Shown here piece after piece: positions 17,235 through 26,797 of a DNA stretch of 64,000 nucleotides. The notes under the pieces are model-generated. The model saw only the letters and a list, made by a program, of their open reading frames with translations. It did not search any database and was not told where the DNA came from. The stretch comes from Hyphomicrobiales bacterium. GTDB taxonomy: Bacteria > Pseudomonadota > Alphaproteobacteria > Rhizobiales > JACESI01. The DNA lies in assembly GCA_039989895.1 (NCBI GenBank), contig JBDXGY010000006.1:558001-622000 (forward strand), in the 5' to 3' direction. A program made the translations under genes and the position numbers. The stretch's first letter is position 1. Every line of letters begins with the position of its first letter.

Positions 17235-19202
17235 TTAAGCGTCGTCGCTGTTCTCGTGGAAGAAATTATAAACCAGCCGGGCTGTGTGCTCGTTGATTCC
17301 ATCCACTTCCATCAAATCATCCATACCAGCGCGTTTCACAACCTTAGCCGTTCCAAAATGCTGCAAGAGCGCGCGTTTACGAGCAGGGCCCACACCGACG
17401 ATTTCATCTAGCGGATTTTTTATCATATCCTTTTTACGCCGCGCGCGGTGCGTGCCTATGGCAAAACGGTGGGCTTCATCGCGCAAACGTTGCACAAAAT
17501 ATAAAACTGGATCGCGTTCAGGCAACATGAAAGCTTCACGCTTGGGCATGAAAAATCGTTCACGCCCCGCATCGCGCTCAACCCCTTTAGCGATACCGAC
17601 CAACGGCACACCTTCAACACCCAGTTCAGCAAAAGTTTCAACAACCGCACTTAACTGACCCTTGCCACCGTCAATTAATACAAGATCAGGCCAGCCGATT
17701 GCATCGTCATTGGTGAGGGGTGCATCACTGTGTTCGCGCTCTTGCTTACTTGTTGAATTGTCAGTGCGCGGTTGTTCTTTTATCAATCGTGTGAAACGGC
17801 GGCGCAGCACTTCGCGCATCATGCCGTAGTCATCACCTGGTTCAATGTCGACATCCTTGATGTTGAACTTGCGATACTGCCCTTTAACGAAACCTTCTGG
17901 CCCAGCAACGACCATTCCGCCCACAGCGTTCGTGCCCATGATGTGTGAGTTATCATAGACCTCTATGCGCTTTGGTGTTTCTTCAAGACCGAAGGCCTCT
18001 TTGACGCCCTCAAGCAGTTTTATCTGAGTTGATGATTCTGCCAGTTTGCGCTCAAGTGCTCTGCGAGCGTTATCTGTGGCTCCTTTGACAACAGCGCGTT
18101 TTTCACCACGCTTGGGAACAATGGCTACAATTTTATGTCCGTTCTTTTCGCTCAACGCTTGAGCCAATAGCTCGCGTTCATCAAAATCTTCATTCAGCAA
18201 AATCAAACGCGGGCAAGGCTTGCCATCATAAAATTGGCCAAGAAAAGCACTGAGTATTGTTGCTGGTGTGTCGGTTTTATCAACACGTGGAAAATAGGCT
18301 CGATTGCCCCAGTTTTGGCCGGTACGAAAGAAAAATACCTGCACGCAAGCCTGCCCACCTTCCTGATGGATGGCAAAAACATCCGCTTCTTCAGTCGATT
18401 GTAGGTTTATGTCTTGGCGGCTTTGTATCATCGCCAAAGAAGCCAGACGGTCGCGGTAGATGGCGGCACGCTCATAGTCTTGTTGGCTTGACGATTCTTC
18501 CATTTGGTTGGCTAGCCGCTGTTTAATATCGCTGCTTTTGCCACGCAAAAACTCGCTCGCTTCTTGAACGAGGTCACCATAATTTTCTAAACTGATTTCG
18601 CCAGTGCAGGGGGCTGAGCAACGTTTGATTTGATAAAGCAGGCAAGGGCGAGTACGGCTTTCATAAACACTGTCTGTGCAAGAGCGCAAAAGAAAAGATT
18701 TTTGTAGGGCAATGATGGTCCGATCAACTGCTGCGACGGCTGCAAAAGGTCCAAAATACTGCCCCTTACGCTGTCTGGCACCTCGATGCTTGGTCAATTG
18801 TGCGGCATCGTGGTCGTCGGAAATCAGAATATAGGGAAAGGATTTATCGTCACGCAAAAGTACATTGAATGGCGGATGAAACCGCTTAATCAAATTGGCT
18901 TCAAGTAATAGCGCTTCGGTTTCTGTCTTGGTGGTAACAAATTCCATTGTCGTAGTGGCTTGCACCATGCGAATGATGCGCGTTGATAGCCCTGCGGGTC
19001 TGGTATAGCTGGCTACTCGCTTTTTTAAAGCACGCGCTTTGCCAACATAAAGAACGTCACCTTTTTCATTGATCATGCGGTATACGCCGGGAGCATTGGG
19101 CAGGCGCGTGACAAAATCAGCAATCACCGCAGCGCCGTCTTTTAAGGTGCGCTTGATGCCTTCTTCGTTCTGAACTGCGTAATCTGTTTTATTGTCGCTC
19201 AC
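17235..19202 (-). CDS. uvrC: excinuclease ABC subunit C
   Basis: Makes the two incisions in nucleotide excision repair. The 655-residue protein has the GIY-YIG nuclease domain ([20 protein letters not shown], about 34-55), a UVR motif ([17 protein letters not shown], about 225), the RNase H-like 5' nuclease domain ([16 protein letters not shown], about 420) and C-terminal helix-hairpin-helix repeats. The start is GTG at 19202, overlapping the upstream SDR stop (GTGA). An insertion rich in Ser/Thr/Glu around 495-515 lies between conserved blocks. Confidence 0.96.
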   Translation of the reverse strand: MSDNKTDYAVQNEEGIKRTLKDGAAVIADFVTRLPNAPGVYRMINEKGDVLYVGKARALKKRVASYTRPAGLSTRIIRMVQATTTMEFVTTKTETEALLLEANLIKRFHPPFNVLLRDDKSFPYILISDDHDAAQLTKHRGARQRKGQYFGPFAAVAAVDRTIIALQKSFLLRSCTDSVYESRTRPCLLYQIKRCSAPCTGEISLENYGDLVQEASEFLRGKSSDIKQRLANQMEESSSQQDYERAAIYRDRLASLAMIQSRQDINLQSTEEADVFAIHQEGGQACVQVFFFRTGQNWGNRAYFPRVDKTDTPATILSAFLGQFYDGKPCPRLILLNEDFDERELLAQALSEKNGHKIVAIVPKRGEKRAVVKGATDNARRALERKLAESSTQIKLLEGVKEAFGLEETPKRIEVYDNSHIMGTNAVGGMVVAGPEGFVKGQYRKFNIKDVDIEPGDDYGMMREVLRRRFTRLIKEQPRTDNSTSKQEREHSDAPLTNDDAIGWPDLVLIDGGKGQLSAVVETFAELGVEGVPLVGIAKGVERDAGRERFFMPKREAFMLPERDPVLYFVQRLRDEAHRFAIGTHRARRKKDMIKNPLDEIVGVGPARKRALLQHFGTAKVVKRAGMDDLMEVDGINEHTARLVYNFFHENSDDA

Positions 19203-19963
19203 TCAGGAATGCCTGCAATATCCGGTGTCTCCCAAGCCAGATGCTGCCCACCGTCGAGGCAAATCATCTGGCCGGTTATCGATGGTGTATCGACAAGATA
19301 GCGGATTGTGCGGCCAAATTCTTCTAGCTTTGCCCCTTTTTTCAACAAAATACCGTCGAGCTGCGCCTGAAAGTCTTCGGGGCGTTGTCTGGCGTTCTGT
19401 ATCGTGGGGCCTGGGGAGATGGCGTTAACGCGGATAAGAGGGGCGAGAGACTGGGCTAGCGTGCGTGTCGCAACCCATAGCGTGCTCTTGGTGAGCTGAT
19501 ATGAAAAGAACTCAGGGCTTAATTTTAAAACGCGCTGATCAATGATATTGACGATATTGCCGTGCTCTGCCTTTGGCAGATTTTTTGCAAAGGCCTGCGT
19601 AAGAAAAGCAGGCGCAGCTAAATTGACGGTCTGATGGAATGACCATGATTTTTCGCTCATGGTGTGGATATCATCAGCCTCAAACACGGAAGCATTATTC
19701 ACCAACAAATTGATGGGCCCGAGGGCATCGATCGCTTGTGGAATAATGGTCTTAACAGCCGCTAGGTCACTAAGATCCGCGGCTATAACGGCTGCCCGCC
19801 CACCGTTTTCATTGATTTCGTGTGCCAACTCATCGCCAGCAGCGCGTGATGAATTGCAGTGGATTGCAACAGCCCAGCCGTTTTGCGCCAGATTTTCAGT
19901 GATCGCTTTGCCTATGCGCTTAGCGCCACCCGTAATCAGAGCTGTTTTATAGGGTAGCGTCAT
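19199..19963 (-). CDS. SDR family oxidoreductase, pteridine reductase (FolM)-like
   Basis: 254-residue NAD(P)-dependent short-chain dehydrogenase. It starts [20 protein letters not shown]; the ATG at 19963 is preferred because the long upstream extension is not conserved-looking. It has NNASVF, and SYQLTKST with the catalytic Tyr and Lys; the usual catalytic Ser is replaced in NIIDQR, as in FolM/pteridine-reductase types. A dihydropterin reductase role is therefore plausible but unproven. It starts 2 bp after the antiporter gene and overlaps uvrC. Confidence 0.83.
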   Translation of the reverse strand: MTLPYKTALITGGAKRIGKAITENLAQNGWAVAIHCNSSRAAGDELAHEINENGGRAAVIAADLSDLAAVKTIIPQAIDALGPINLLVNNASVFEADDIHTMSEKSWSFHQTVNLAAPAFLTQAFAKNLPKAEHGNIVNIIDQRVLKLSPEFFSYQLTKSTLWVATRTLAQSLAPLIRVNAISPGPTIQNARQRPEDFQAQLDGILLKKGAKLEEFGRTIRYLVDTPSITGQMICLDGGQHLAWETPDIAGIPE

Positions 19964-19965
19964 CA

Positions 19966-20922
19966 CTAAACCTCCAGTTTGAACACCATGAATAGATAAA
20001 CAGCATATGACAAAAGCATCATCGCGCCAATGCGGCGGCTTATTGGGATGCATCGGAAAACAAATGGTAGAAGGAAGGCTGAAGTGCCTGCCATTACCCA
20101 AAGGTCAAACTGTTGAATGCGCTCTGGTGTGTAGATTGGAGTGACGAGGGCGGTCGTTCCAATGATTGCCAAAATATTGAAGACATTCGAGCCAATCACA
20201 TTACCCATTGCAAGTTCTATCTGCCCTTTGCGAGCGGCGATTATTGCTGTTACTACCTCAGGCAATGAGGTTCCTATAGCTACGACGGACAAGGCGATTG
20301 CAGTTTCCGATACGCCTAACAGCGTAGCAATGCCGATGGCACCATTAACGGCCAGATGCCCGCCAATGGGCAGGCCGATCAGACCTATTACAAGAAATAC
20401 ACCAGCCAGAGTAAGATTGTCTGTTCTGCCGTCAACTTCGTCAAGCGGATCCTGTGTAGCAATACCTAGGGCGCGTTGTTTGCGCGAAAAAATAACGGAA
20501 TCAGTAAGGAATACCGCCAAAAGCAATAACAATACGATACCGTGGATATAGGTGAAGGGTTGATACCAGCAGCAAGCGATAAATATGCCGGTCACAACGA
20601 TCATGAAACCCGCGTTACGCGCAGATCCAACACCGCCGCAAGGGATCGCCTTGATGAGTGCGGGCAGACCAAGAACGAGTAGAATATTGGCGATATTACT
20701 GCCAACCACATTACCGATAGAAATGCCACCATGCCCAGTAAGGGCGGCTTTGAGCGAGATCATAAGTTCCGGCGCCGATGTGCCAAAGGCGACAATTGTC
20801 AGCCCAATTACGATACTTGGAATACCGAAGTGTTCAGCCAGAGAGACCGAGCCACGCACGAGAAGATCGCCAGCAACGATTAAAATGGCAAAGCCTACGA
20901 TGAGATAGAGCGTGAATTCCAT
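19966..20922 (-). CDS. calcium/sodium antiporter (CaCA family, YrbG-like)
   Basis: 318-residue inner-membrane cation exchanger with about ten hydrophobic segments. The two inverted alpha-repeats are clear: FGTSAPELMISL with GNVVGSNIANIL in the first half, and IGTSLPEVVTAI with GNVIGSNVFNIL in the second. These hold the ion-binding Glu and Asn residues of the family. Ion preference cannot be read from sequence. It is the first gene of the leftward run and lies 2 bp upstream of the SDR gene; the 153-bp upstream region probably carries the promoter. Confidence 0.92.
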   Translation of the reverse strand: MEFTLYLIVGFAILIVAGDLLVRGSVSLAEHFGIPSIVIGLTIVAFGTSAPELMISLKAALTGHGGISIGNVVGSNIANILLVLGLPALIKAIPCGGVGSARNAGFMIVVTGIFIACCWYQPFTYIHGIVLLLLLAVFLTDSVIFSRKQRALGIATQDPLDEVDGRTDNLTLAGVFLVIGLIGLPIGGHLAVNGAIGIATLLGVSETAIALSVVAIGTSLPEVVTAIIAARKGQIELAMGNVIGSNVFNILAIIGTTALVTPIYTPERIQQFDLWVMAGTSAFLLPFVFRCIPISRRIGAMMLLSYAVYLFMVFKLEV

Positions 20923-21075
20923 ATAGGTTGAGCTATCCTGATAGTACTTTTGGGTGGCAATCTTTGTGACGCTTATAGCGATAAATAGGTATTGTTCAAC
21001 CGATTGACATGTAGCTTTTGCTCACTACCCATAATTTTTGGGTATATGGATGATTTTTATGGCTTTTGCTGTGTT

Positions 21076-22122
21076 TTAAGGGATGACTTTGGGTGCAGGA
21101 AAAATGATTGGCCAATCATTATCTACCCCGTCGCAATCATCCTTTGCCGAAAATTCTATCATTTCGAATCTACCATCGCTTTTCCAGCCCCATTTGCCGC
21201 GTATGCCACAATCACCATGGCCGCGGCCTTTATGAAGCATTGTAAGCTCTTTACTCACAATGTCGTAGCTGACGTTTGAGAGGATATCCGTTCCAACCCA
21301 ACCAGTGAAAGCTGAATAAGTGGCCCATAGTTGAAGCGTGGCAGTCTGGCTTTCTTTATCCACTAAGAAAACTCGAAAGCTCGTATTTGAAGCAGCCGCA
21401 AAGCAAGGGATCATCACAAGTGATGTTGCTTCATCGAGCGCTTCAACTGTCACGCCTATCCTGTAGGTTTGTTCTGCTGATACATCACAAAGCGATGGGT
21501 CGAGTGTCTTACGGTGCAGATTTGTCGCTATAGTTTCAGCATCGTGTTGAACAGATTTAGGTTTTTCAGTTGAGCGCTCAATAGGTGGTCCAACTGTGCG
21601 GCGTGACCCAACTCGGTTTTGTTCTTCATCAATCCACAAAAGCGCATTCGATAGTCCATTGAGGGAATAGCTTGCATTAATTTTTTGCTGATTTTTTGCA
21701 CCAAACACAACAAACACGCGTCTGCTTTCAATCATGCGACGAAACAGAAGGTTCAAAGCGGATGTGTTGATTAAGAAAAACTCGTTTGCATTTGAAAAAC
21801 TTGCGTAATCACGATTCGCTTTCAAGGTGTTACGGCGTTGGCCCGCAATGCGTAGGGATAAAGGGCCGAACTGAGAAGGATTATCCGCTTTGGTTTGGAC
21901 CGATATTTCCCAGTTAGCTTTTTCATCATTATAGCGCCGGACTTTCAGTGCGCCCGCCGCATTGCTTTGATCTGGTGTGGTGGCTGTGCAAAAATTGTCA
22001 TCCCCGCAAACGACTGACCAGCTTTGAAAGGTAACGCTCTCATTTGACTTGCTATAGGATATCGGTGCTATCAGAAATAATGATAAGAGGAGAGAGAGTT
22101 GAACAACCTTTGCTTTCATCAT
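21076..22122 (-). CDS. exported DUF1176 family protein
   Basis: 348-residue protein with a signal peptide (about 1-24, MMKAKVVQLSLLLSLFLIAP then SYS). The mature part starts with FQSWSVVCGDDNFCTAT, resembling the W-x5-C-x4-C opening of DUF1176, and ends with HKGRGHGDCGIRGKWGW and CDGVDNDWPIIF, matching that family's C-terminal signature. Cysteines are even in the visible blocks, consistent with periplasmic disulfides. DUF1176 has no established function. It is 3 bp downstream of another exported protein gene. Confidence 0.78.
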   Translation of the reverse strand: MMKAKVVQLSLLLSLFLIAPISYSKSNESVTFQSWSVVCGDDNFCTATTPDQSNAAGALKVRRYNDEKANWEISVQTKADNPSQFGPLSLRIAGQRRNTLKANRDYASFSNANEFFLINTSALNLLFRRMIESRRVFVVFGAKNQQKINASYSLNGLSNALLWIDEEQNRVGSRRTVGPPIERSTEKPKSVQHDAETIATNLHRKTLDPSLCDVSAEQTYRIGVTVEALDEATSLVMIPCFAAASNTSFRVFLVDKESQTATLQLWATYSAFTGWVGTDILSNVSYDIVSKELTMLHKGRGHGDCGIRGKWGWKSDGRFEMIEFSAKDDCDGVDNDWPIIFPAPKVIP

Positions 22123-22125
22123 GCG

Positions 22126-22575
22126 CTAAAAAGGTACCCTGAGTGAGCGGCAATTATCGCCATGAGCGCGTTCAGGATCGTGTCCAGAAACGCAGAAATC
22201 TACACCTGGAGTGATAGATGCAATACCCTCACGCTCTTGGATAAGATAATAGAGTTTGGGGTGTGTGCCATTTGTCAGGTGAACATGGGCTTTACAAAAC
22301 CGTCGGTCTGTCTCGTCTGATGGATTTGTTAAGTGATCTGTTTCTTTCACATGCTCGATGCGATCAAAGGCCAGCTCACTGTGTCTGTATTTCACATTAG
22401 TTTTGTGAAATCTCTTGGTGATTTTAGCCAATACTTTAGGGTTGTCACACAAAGGAACTTTGCCATCGCCTCTAATTTCCGTTGGCACAACAAAGCGTTC
22501 TTTTTCTTTGGCGATAGCACCGACCATAGGCGATGAGATGATCGAAAAAGCTGATAAAAAGATAATGGCGCGCAT
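22126..22575 (-). CDS. exported hypothetical protein
   Basis: 149-residue protein with a clear signal peptide (about 1-23, hydrophobic then AIA). The mature region includes LCDNPKVLAKITKRFHKTN, DRRFCKAHVHLTNG, LYYLIQEREG and CVSGHDPERAHGDNC. Four cysteines could form two disulfides in the periplasm. Similar short secreted proteins of unknown function occur in Rhizobiales. It is directly upstream of the DUF1176 gene, so the two are probably one transcript and may work in the same envelope process. Confidence 0.7.
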   Translation of the reverse strand: MRAIIFLSAFSIISSPMVGAIAKEKERFVVPTEIRGDGKVPLCDNPKVLAKITKRFHKTNVKYRHSELAFDRIEHVKETDHLTNPSDETDRRFCKAHVHLTNGTHPKLYYLIQEREGIASITPGVDFCVSGHDPERAHGDNCRSLRVPF

Positions 22576-22676
22576 TAGATTTCTCGCATAATTAGATTCG
22601 AAAGTTTATATACCACAAAATACAGATTTAAACTTGCGCAATGTTGTTAAGGGTCCAATTTTTAAATTGAAAATTT

Positions 22677-22736
22677 GATATTGGAATATCGTATAGAGTA
22701 TCTTATGGGATTATCGTGTTCATTATGACATGAACA
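22677..22736 (+). promoter_or_regulatory. candidate operator region of the molybdoenzyme gene
   Basis: Two short palindromes lie just upstream of the molybdopterin oxidoreductase start: GATAT-N4-ATATC (22677-22690) and TGTTCA-N8-TGAACA (22717-22722 with 22731-22736). The second ends 28 bp before the preferred ATG. The spacing fits a dimeric regulator site. No specific regulator is recognised. Confidence 0.35.
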
Positions 22737-22764
22737 TCAAGTGCCCTGCAGTGAAATTTTACCA

Positions 22765-24879
22765 ATGAATAAGAAATTAAACACAAACACTTTCTCATCA
22801 ACTTGCCCGCATGATTGTCCTTCGACCTGCAGCTTGAAGATTGATCTGGGACCAGATGGCCGGATGGTTCGCGTGCGTGGAGCAGAGGAAAACACTTATA
22901 CTGATGGGGTTATCTGCGCCAAGGTGGCGCGTTATGCCGAGCGTGTACATCATCCTGATCGATTGACAAAAAGCTACCGTCGAACTGGCGAAAAAGGGTC
23001 GGGGGATTTTCAGGAAATCACTTTTGATGCGGCCTTAGATGAAGTTGCTGAGACTTTTTTGAAACTGGCACAACTCCATGGCACAGAGACAGTTTGGCCC
23101 TATTATTATGCAGGTACTATGGGGCTCGTACAGCGTGATGCTATCAATGGACTGCGCCATAAGATGCGCTATTCTAGACAGCATAATAGCATCTGCACCA
23201 CGCCGGCTTGGGCGGGTTATGTAGCTGGTACAGGCCGTCTGGGTGGGGTTGATCCCCGCGAGATGGCAAAAGCGGATTGCATTGTCATTTGGGGCACGAA
23301 CCCTGTTGCGACACAGGTCAATGTCATGACCCATGCAATTAAAGCGCGTAAAGAGCGCGGCACGAAAATTGTCGTGGTTGATATCTATGAGACCGGCACA
23401 ATGAAACAAGCCGACCATAAAATCATCTTGCGACCCGGCACAGACAGTGCACTTGCGGCGGCGATTATGCATGTGTTGTTTCGTGATGGCCTTGCGGATA
23501 GGGATTACCTTGAGCGCTATACGGACGACCCAAAAGGGCTTGAAGCTCACCTGACAGAGCGTACACCCCAGTGGGCTGCTGATATCACGGGTCTCAGCGT
23601 CGATGCAATCAATCAACTTGCGCATTTGATGGGGAGCAATCCAAAAACATATATCCGTCTTGGATACGGTATGACCCGTCAGCAAAATGGCACCTCGACC
23701 ATGCATGCGATTACCTCCATTGCCGCTGTGACTGGCTCATGGCTCCATGAAGGGGGCGGGGCATTTCATTCAAACTCGGGTACTTATCCCATCAATAACA
23801 ATCTCATTCAGGGGATTGATGCGGTTGATCCTGATATACGAACCTTAGACCAATCACGCATCGGCGCGGTTTTGTGTGGTGAGGCGGCAGATCTTTATGG
23901 TGGTCCTCCAGTACACGGCCTTTTCATTCAAAATATAAACCCAATGGTTGTAGCGCCAGACTTGCGCAAAGTACGGCGTGGTTTTCTGCGCGACGACTTG
24001 TTCACCTGTGTCCATGAGCAATTTATGACAGAAACGGCACTGATGGCCGATATCGTGTTGCCTGCAACAATGTTTAGTGAGCATGATGATATCTATCGTT
24101 CTGGCGGGCATACGCATTTGTCACTTGGGCCTAAAATAATGGATCCACCAGAAGGTTGTCGCTCAAACTATGAAGTAATCTGTGGTCTCGCCTCAAGGCT
24201 TGGTCTTGATGATCCGCTCTACAAGGTGAGCGCACGAGAGCAGGTGGATGTGATTGTAAAAACATCGGGAAAAACGGATTGGGATCAAATGCAAAATGAT
24301 CCTTGGCTCGATATGGGTCTTGATTTTAATGAGGCGCATTTTATTGATGGTTTTAATTGGCCCGATGGCAAATATCGCTTCAAACCGATCTGGGATGATG
24401 TGATGTATCCGTTCCGCTCACCGGATAGCATGGGCTTGTTGGGGGATTTGCAATCGATGCCAGTATTTCCAGATCATTGGGATAATAATGAAGCTATCGA
24501 TGAAACTCATAAATTCAACCTTGCCACATCACCGGCGCGTCAATTTTTGAATACATCCTTTACGGAAACATCAACAAGCATCAAACGAGAAGGGCGACCA
24601 ACATTGCTGATCCACCCTGATGATGCGCGCGAACAGGCGATCAAGGATGGTGATGAAGTGGTGATTGGCAATGAACAAGGCGAAGTGCATCTGCATGCCA
24701 ACCATTTTGCGGGTTTGTTGTGCGGCACATTGATTGCCGAAGGTGTTTGGCCGAACAAGGCTCATATTAAAGGTGAAGGCATCAATACGCTGATCACAGA
24801 TCGTCCCATTGCCCCATTTGGTGGGGTGTCATTCCATGATTGTCGTGTCTGGTTGAAACGCGTTGAAAACCAAGCCTAA
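22765..24879 (+). CDS. molybdopterin oxidoreductase with one [4Fe-4S] site (FDH/Nap-like)
   Basis: 704-residue catalytic subunit of the DMSO-reductase superfamily. An N-terminal cluster motif C-x3-C-x3-C (STCPHDCPSTCSL) plus a later ICAK cysteine forms a [4Fe-4S] site. NSICTTPAWAGY aligns with the NapA region whose Cys ligates molybdenum. VIWGTNPVATQ and a C-terminal molydopterin dinucleotide-binding domain (from about 590) follow. No Tat signal is present, so it should be cytoplasmic. ATG 22765 is preferred over an in-frame GTG eight codons upstream. No partner subunit or chaperone gene is adjacent. Substrate unknown. It ends 4 bp into convergent purN. Confidence 0.88.
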   Translation: MNKKLNTNTFSSTCPHDCPSTCSLKIDLGPDGRMVRVRGAEENTYTDGVICAKVARYAERVHHPDRLTKSYRRTGEKGSGDFQEITFDAALDEVAETFLKLAQLHGTETVWPYYYAGTMGLVQRDAINGLRHKMRYSRQHNSICTTPAWAGYVAGTGRLGGVDPREMAKADCIVIWGTNPVATQVNVMTHAIKARKERGTKIVVVDIYETGTMKQADHKIILRPGTDSALAAAIMHVLFRDGLADRDYLERYTDDPKGLEAHLTERTPQWAADITGLSVDAINQLAHLMGSNPKTYIRLGYGMTRQQNGTSTMHAITSIAAVTGSWLHEGGGAFHSNSGTYPINNNLIQGIDAVDPDIRTLDQSRIGAVLCGEAADLYGGPPVHGLFIQNINPMVVAPDLRKVRRGFLRDDLFTCVHEQFMTETALMADIVLPATMFSEHDDIYRSGGHTHLSLGPKIMDPPEGCRSNYEVICGLASRLGLDDPLYKVSAREQVDVIVKTSGKTDWDQMQNDPWLDMGLDFNEAHFIDGFNWPDGKYRFKPIWDDVMYPFRSPDSMGLLGDLQSMPVFPDHWDNNEAIDETHKFNLATSPARQFLNTSFTETSTSIKREGRPTLLIHPDDAREQAIKDGDEVVIGNEQGEVHLHANHFAGLLCGTLIAEGVWPNKAHIKGEGINTLITDRPIAPFGGVSFHDCRVWLKRVENQA

Positions 24880-25532
24880 TTCGGGTGATATTGACTATCT
24901 GGTACGCTCAACGCCTGATCGAGAAAGACGCGTTCTCCAACAATTTCGGCTTGCCCACTTGCTATCCATTCTAGGGCTTTGGGGTAAATTTCATGCTCTG
25001 ACGCCAAAATACGCGCAGCCAATGTGTCAGCCGTATCATCCTGTGCGAGTGGCACAACGGCTTGTGCAATAATAGGTCCGACATCCATTTCTTCTCGCAC
25101 AATATGCACTGTGCAACCTGAAAAGCGCACACCTGCATCAATCGCGCGTTGATGGACATGCAGTCCAGGAAACGAGGGAAGGAGTGAAGGATGAATATTG
25201 AGAATTTTATTGGTCCATTTTTCAATAAAGGCAGGTGTTAAAAGCCGCATGAAGCCGGCAAGGCATATCAGCTCGATATTGGCGTCCTTTAAGGCCTTAT
25301 CCAATGCTTCATCAAATGCACTGCGTGATTCATAGTCCTTGTGCGGTAGCGTTCTTGTATCAATGCCAGCTTTTTGTGCGCGGGTTAGGCCATAGGCGTC
25401 CGCTTTATTGGAAATCACCAAGCAAATTTGTGCAGGAAAATTGGCCGCACTTGTTGCATCAATCAGCGATTGCAGGTTGGTGCCGCCACCAGAAATCAAA
25501 ACTGCAACGCGCTTTTTGGGTGTGCTGGCCAT
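24876..25532 (-). CDS. purN: phosphoribosylglycinamide formyltransferase
   Basis: Transfers the formyl group of 10-formyl-THF to GAR in purine synthesis. The 218-residue protein starts [21 protein letters not shown] and shows CLAGFMRLLTPAFI, NIHPSLLPSFPG with the catalytic Asn/His, and GCTVHIVREEMDVGPII with the catalytic Asp. Length is normal with a ~20-residue C-terminal extension. Its ATG shares one base with the purM stop (TAATG), a typical coupled purM-purN pair. Confidence 0.96.
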   Translation of the reverse strand: MASTPKKRVAVLISGGGTNLQSLIDATSAANFPAQICLVISNKADAYGLTRAQKAGIDTRTLPHKDYESRSAFDEALDKALKDANIELICLAGFMRLLTPAFIEKWTNKILNIHPSLLPSFPGLHVHQRAIDAGVRFSGCTVHIVREEMDVGPIIAQAVVPLAQDDTADTLAARILASEHEIYPKALEWIASGQAEIVGERVFLDQALSVPDSQYHPN

Positions 25533-26602
25533 TAGGTGAGGGACCCTTGATAGACAACAGATTCACCATCTCGTGCGTTTAAGCTACCAAGAGAAAACGC
25601 ACTTTCGCCTTCTGCGTTAAGGGTGGTGATTACTTCATCCACTTTATCTTTGTCGACCACAAGCACCATACCCACGCCGCAGTTGAAGGTGCGCACCAGT
25701 TCCGCCTCATCAATCGAGCCAAGCTTTGATAGCCATTTGAATACGGATGGCAGGGTGATGGATGTGAGATCAAGGTTTGCCGCCAGATCATCCGGTAAAA
25801 CACGCGGTATATTTTCTGTGAGGCCACCGCCTGTGATATGCGCTAGTGCTTTGACTGCGCCAGTTTTGCGAATAGCGGCCAGTGTTGATTTCACATAAAT
25901 ACGTGTTGGTTCAAGTAGGGCTGCACCTATTGTTTGGCTTTCATCAAAAGGCGCTTGGTCTTTCCAATTAAAACCATTGTCGCTCACAAGTTTGCGAACA
26001 AGTGAAAAGCCATTGGAATGAACGCCGGATGAGGCAAGCCCGATCAATGCGTCGCCCTCAATAATGTCTTTGCGGGGCAAAAGGTCTGTGCGCTCAGCAG
26101 CACCTACGCAAAAACCGGCAAGGTCATAATCCCCGCCTGAGTACATGCCTGGCATTTCTGCGGTCTCGCCGCCAATCAGCGCACAACCTGCTTGTTTGCA
26201 GCCTTCAGCAATCCCCGCGATGATGTCCGCTGCCTGCGCGGCATCAAGCTTGCCTGTGGCCAGATAATCGAGGAAGAAAAGTGGTTCAGCCCCCTGCACA
26301 ACAAGATCGTTCACGCACATAGCCACCAGATCAATGCCCACTGTTGAATGAATGCCAGTTTCAATGGCTATTTTCAATTTGGTGCCAACACCATCATTGG
26401 CTGCAACCAATATCGGATCTGTAAAACCAGCGGCTTTCAGGTCAAATAGACCGCCAAACCCACCAAGGTCAGGATTGGAGCCAGGACGTGCGGTTGATTT
26501 GACGAGCGGCTTAATGCGGTCAACGACGTCATTGCCAGCATCAATATCGACACCTGCGTCTGCATAAGTCACACCCGGTTTGCATTCGTTATCGTTGGTC
26601 AT
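25532..26602 (-). CDS. purM: phosphoribosylformylglycinamidine cyclo-ligase
   Basis: AIR synthetase, an ATP-dependent ring-closing step of purine synthesis. The 356-residue product shows [57 protein letters not shown] and [11 protein letters not shown], all diagnostic of PurM. Start and length are canonical. It is coupled to purN. The upstream 195 bp, before the divergent transporter gene, probably contains the promoter; no PurR-type box or riboswitch was recognised. Confidence 0.97.
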   Translation of the reverse strand: MTNDNECKPGVTYADAGVDIDAGNDVVDRIKPLVKSTARPGSNPDLGGFGGLFDLKAAGFTDPILVAANDGVGTKLKIAIETGIHSTVGIDLVAMCVNDLVVQGAEPLFFLDYLATGKLDAAQAADIIAGIAEGCKQAGCALIGGETAEMPGMYSGGDYDLAGFCVGAAERTDLLPRKDIIEGDALIGLASSGVHSNGFSLVRKLVSDNGFNWKDQAPFDESQTIGAALLEPTRIYVKSTLAAIRKTGAVKALAHITGGGLTENIPRVLPDDLAANLDLTSITLPSVFKWLSKLGSIDEAELVRTFNCGVGMVLVVDKDKVDEVITTLNAEGESAFSLGSLNARDGESVVYQGSLT

Positions 26603-26797
26603 ATCTCAAGTCTGTTGGTTGATCGTACTGCCGCTTGAAACCCAAAAGTCAACAATGTGCAAGTGGTGATCGAAAAAATGCCCGCTATTCACCTGTTGTT
26701 TGTGAAAATAGTCTGCATATCTCTGGAATTCTTGACTGTGCTGGTTCAGCCAGATACCCAATTACTGAAAGAGTGTTCAGTATTCAAGGTGATAAAA

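Noticed and set aside
21076-22122. Invasion-associated locus B (IalB) assignment for the exported 348-residue protein
   Set aside because: Length and the C-terminal HKGRGxGDCG and W-P-I blocks fit DUF1176 better.
26602-26797. Purine riboswitch or regulator box upstream of purM
   Set aside because: No three-way-junction pattern or known box could be read in the interval.
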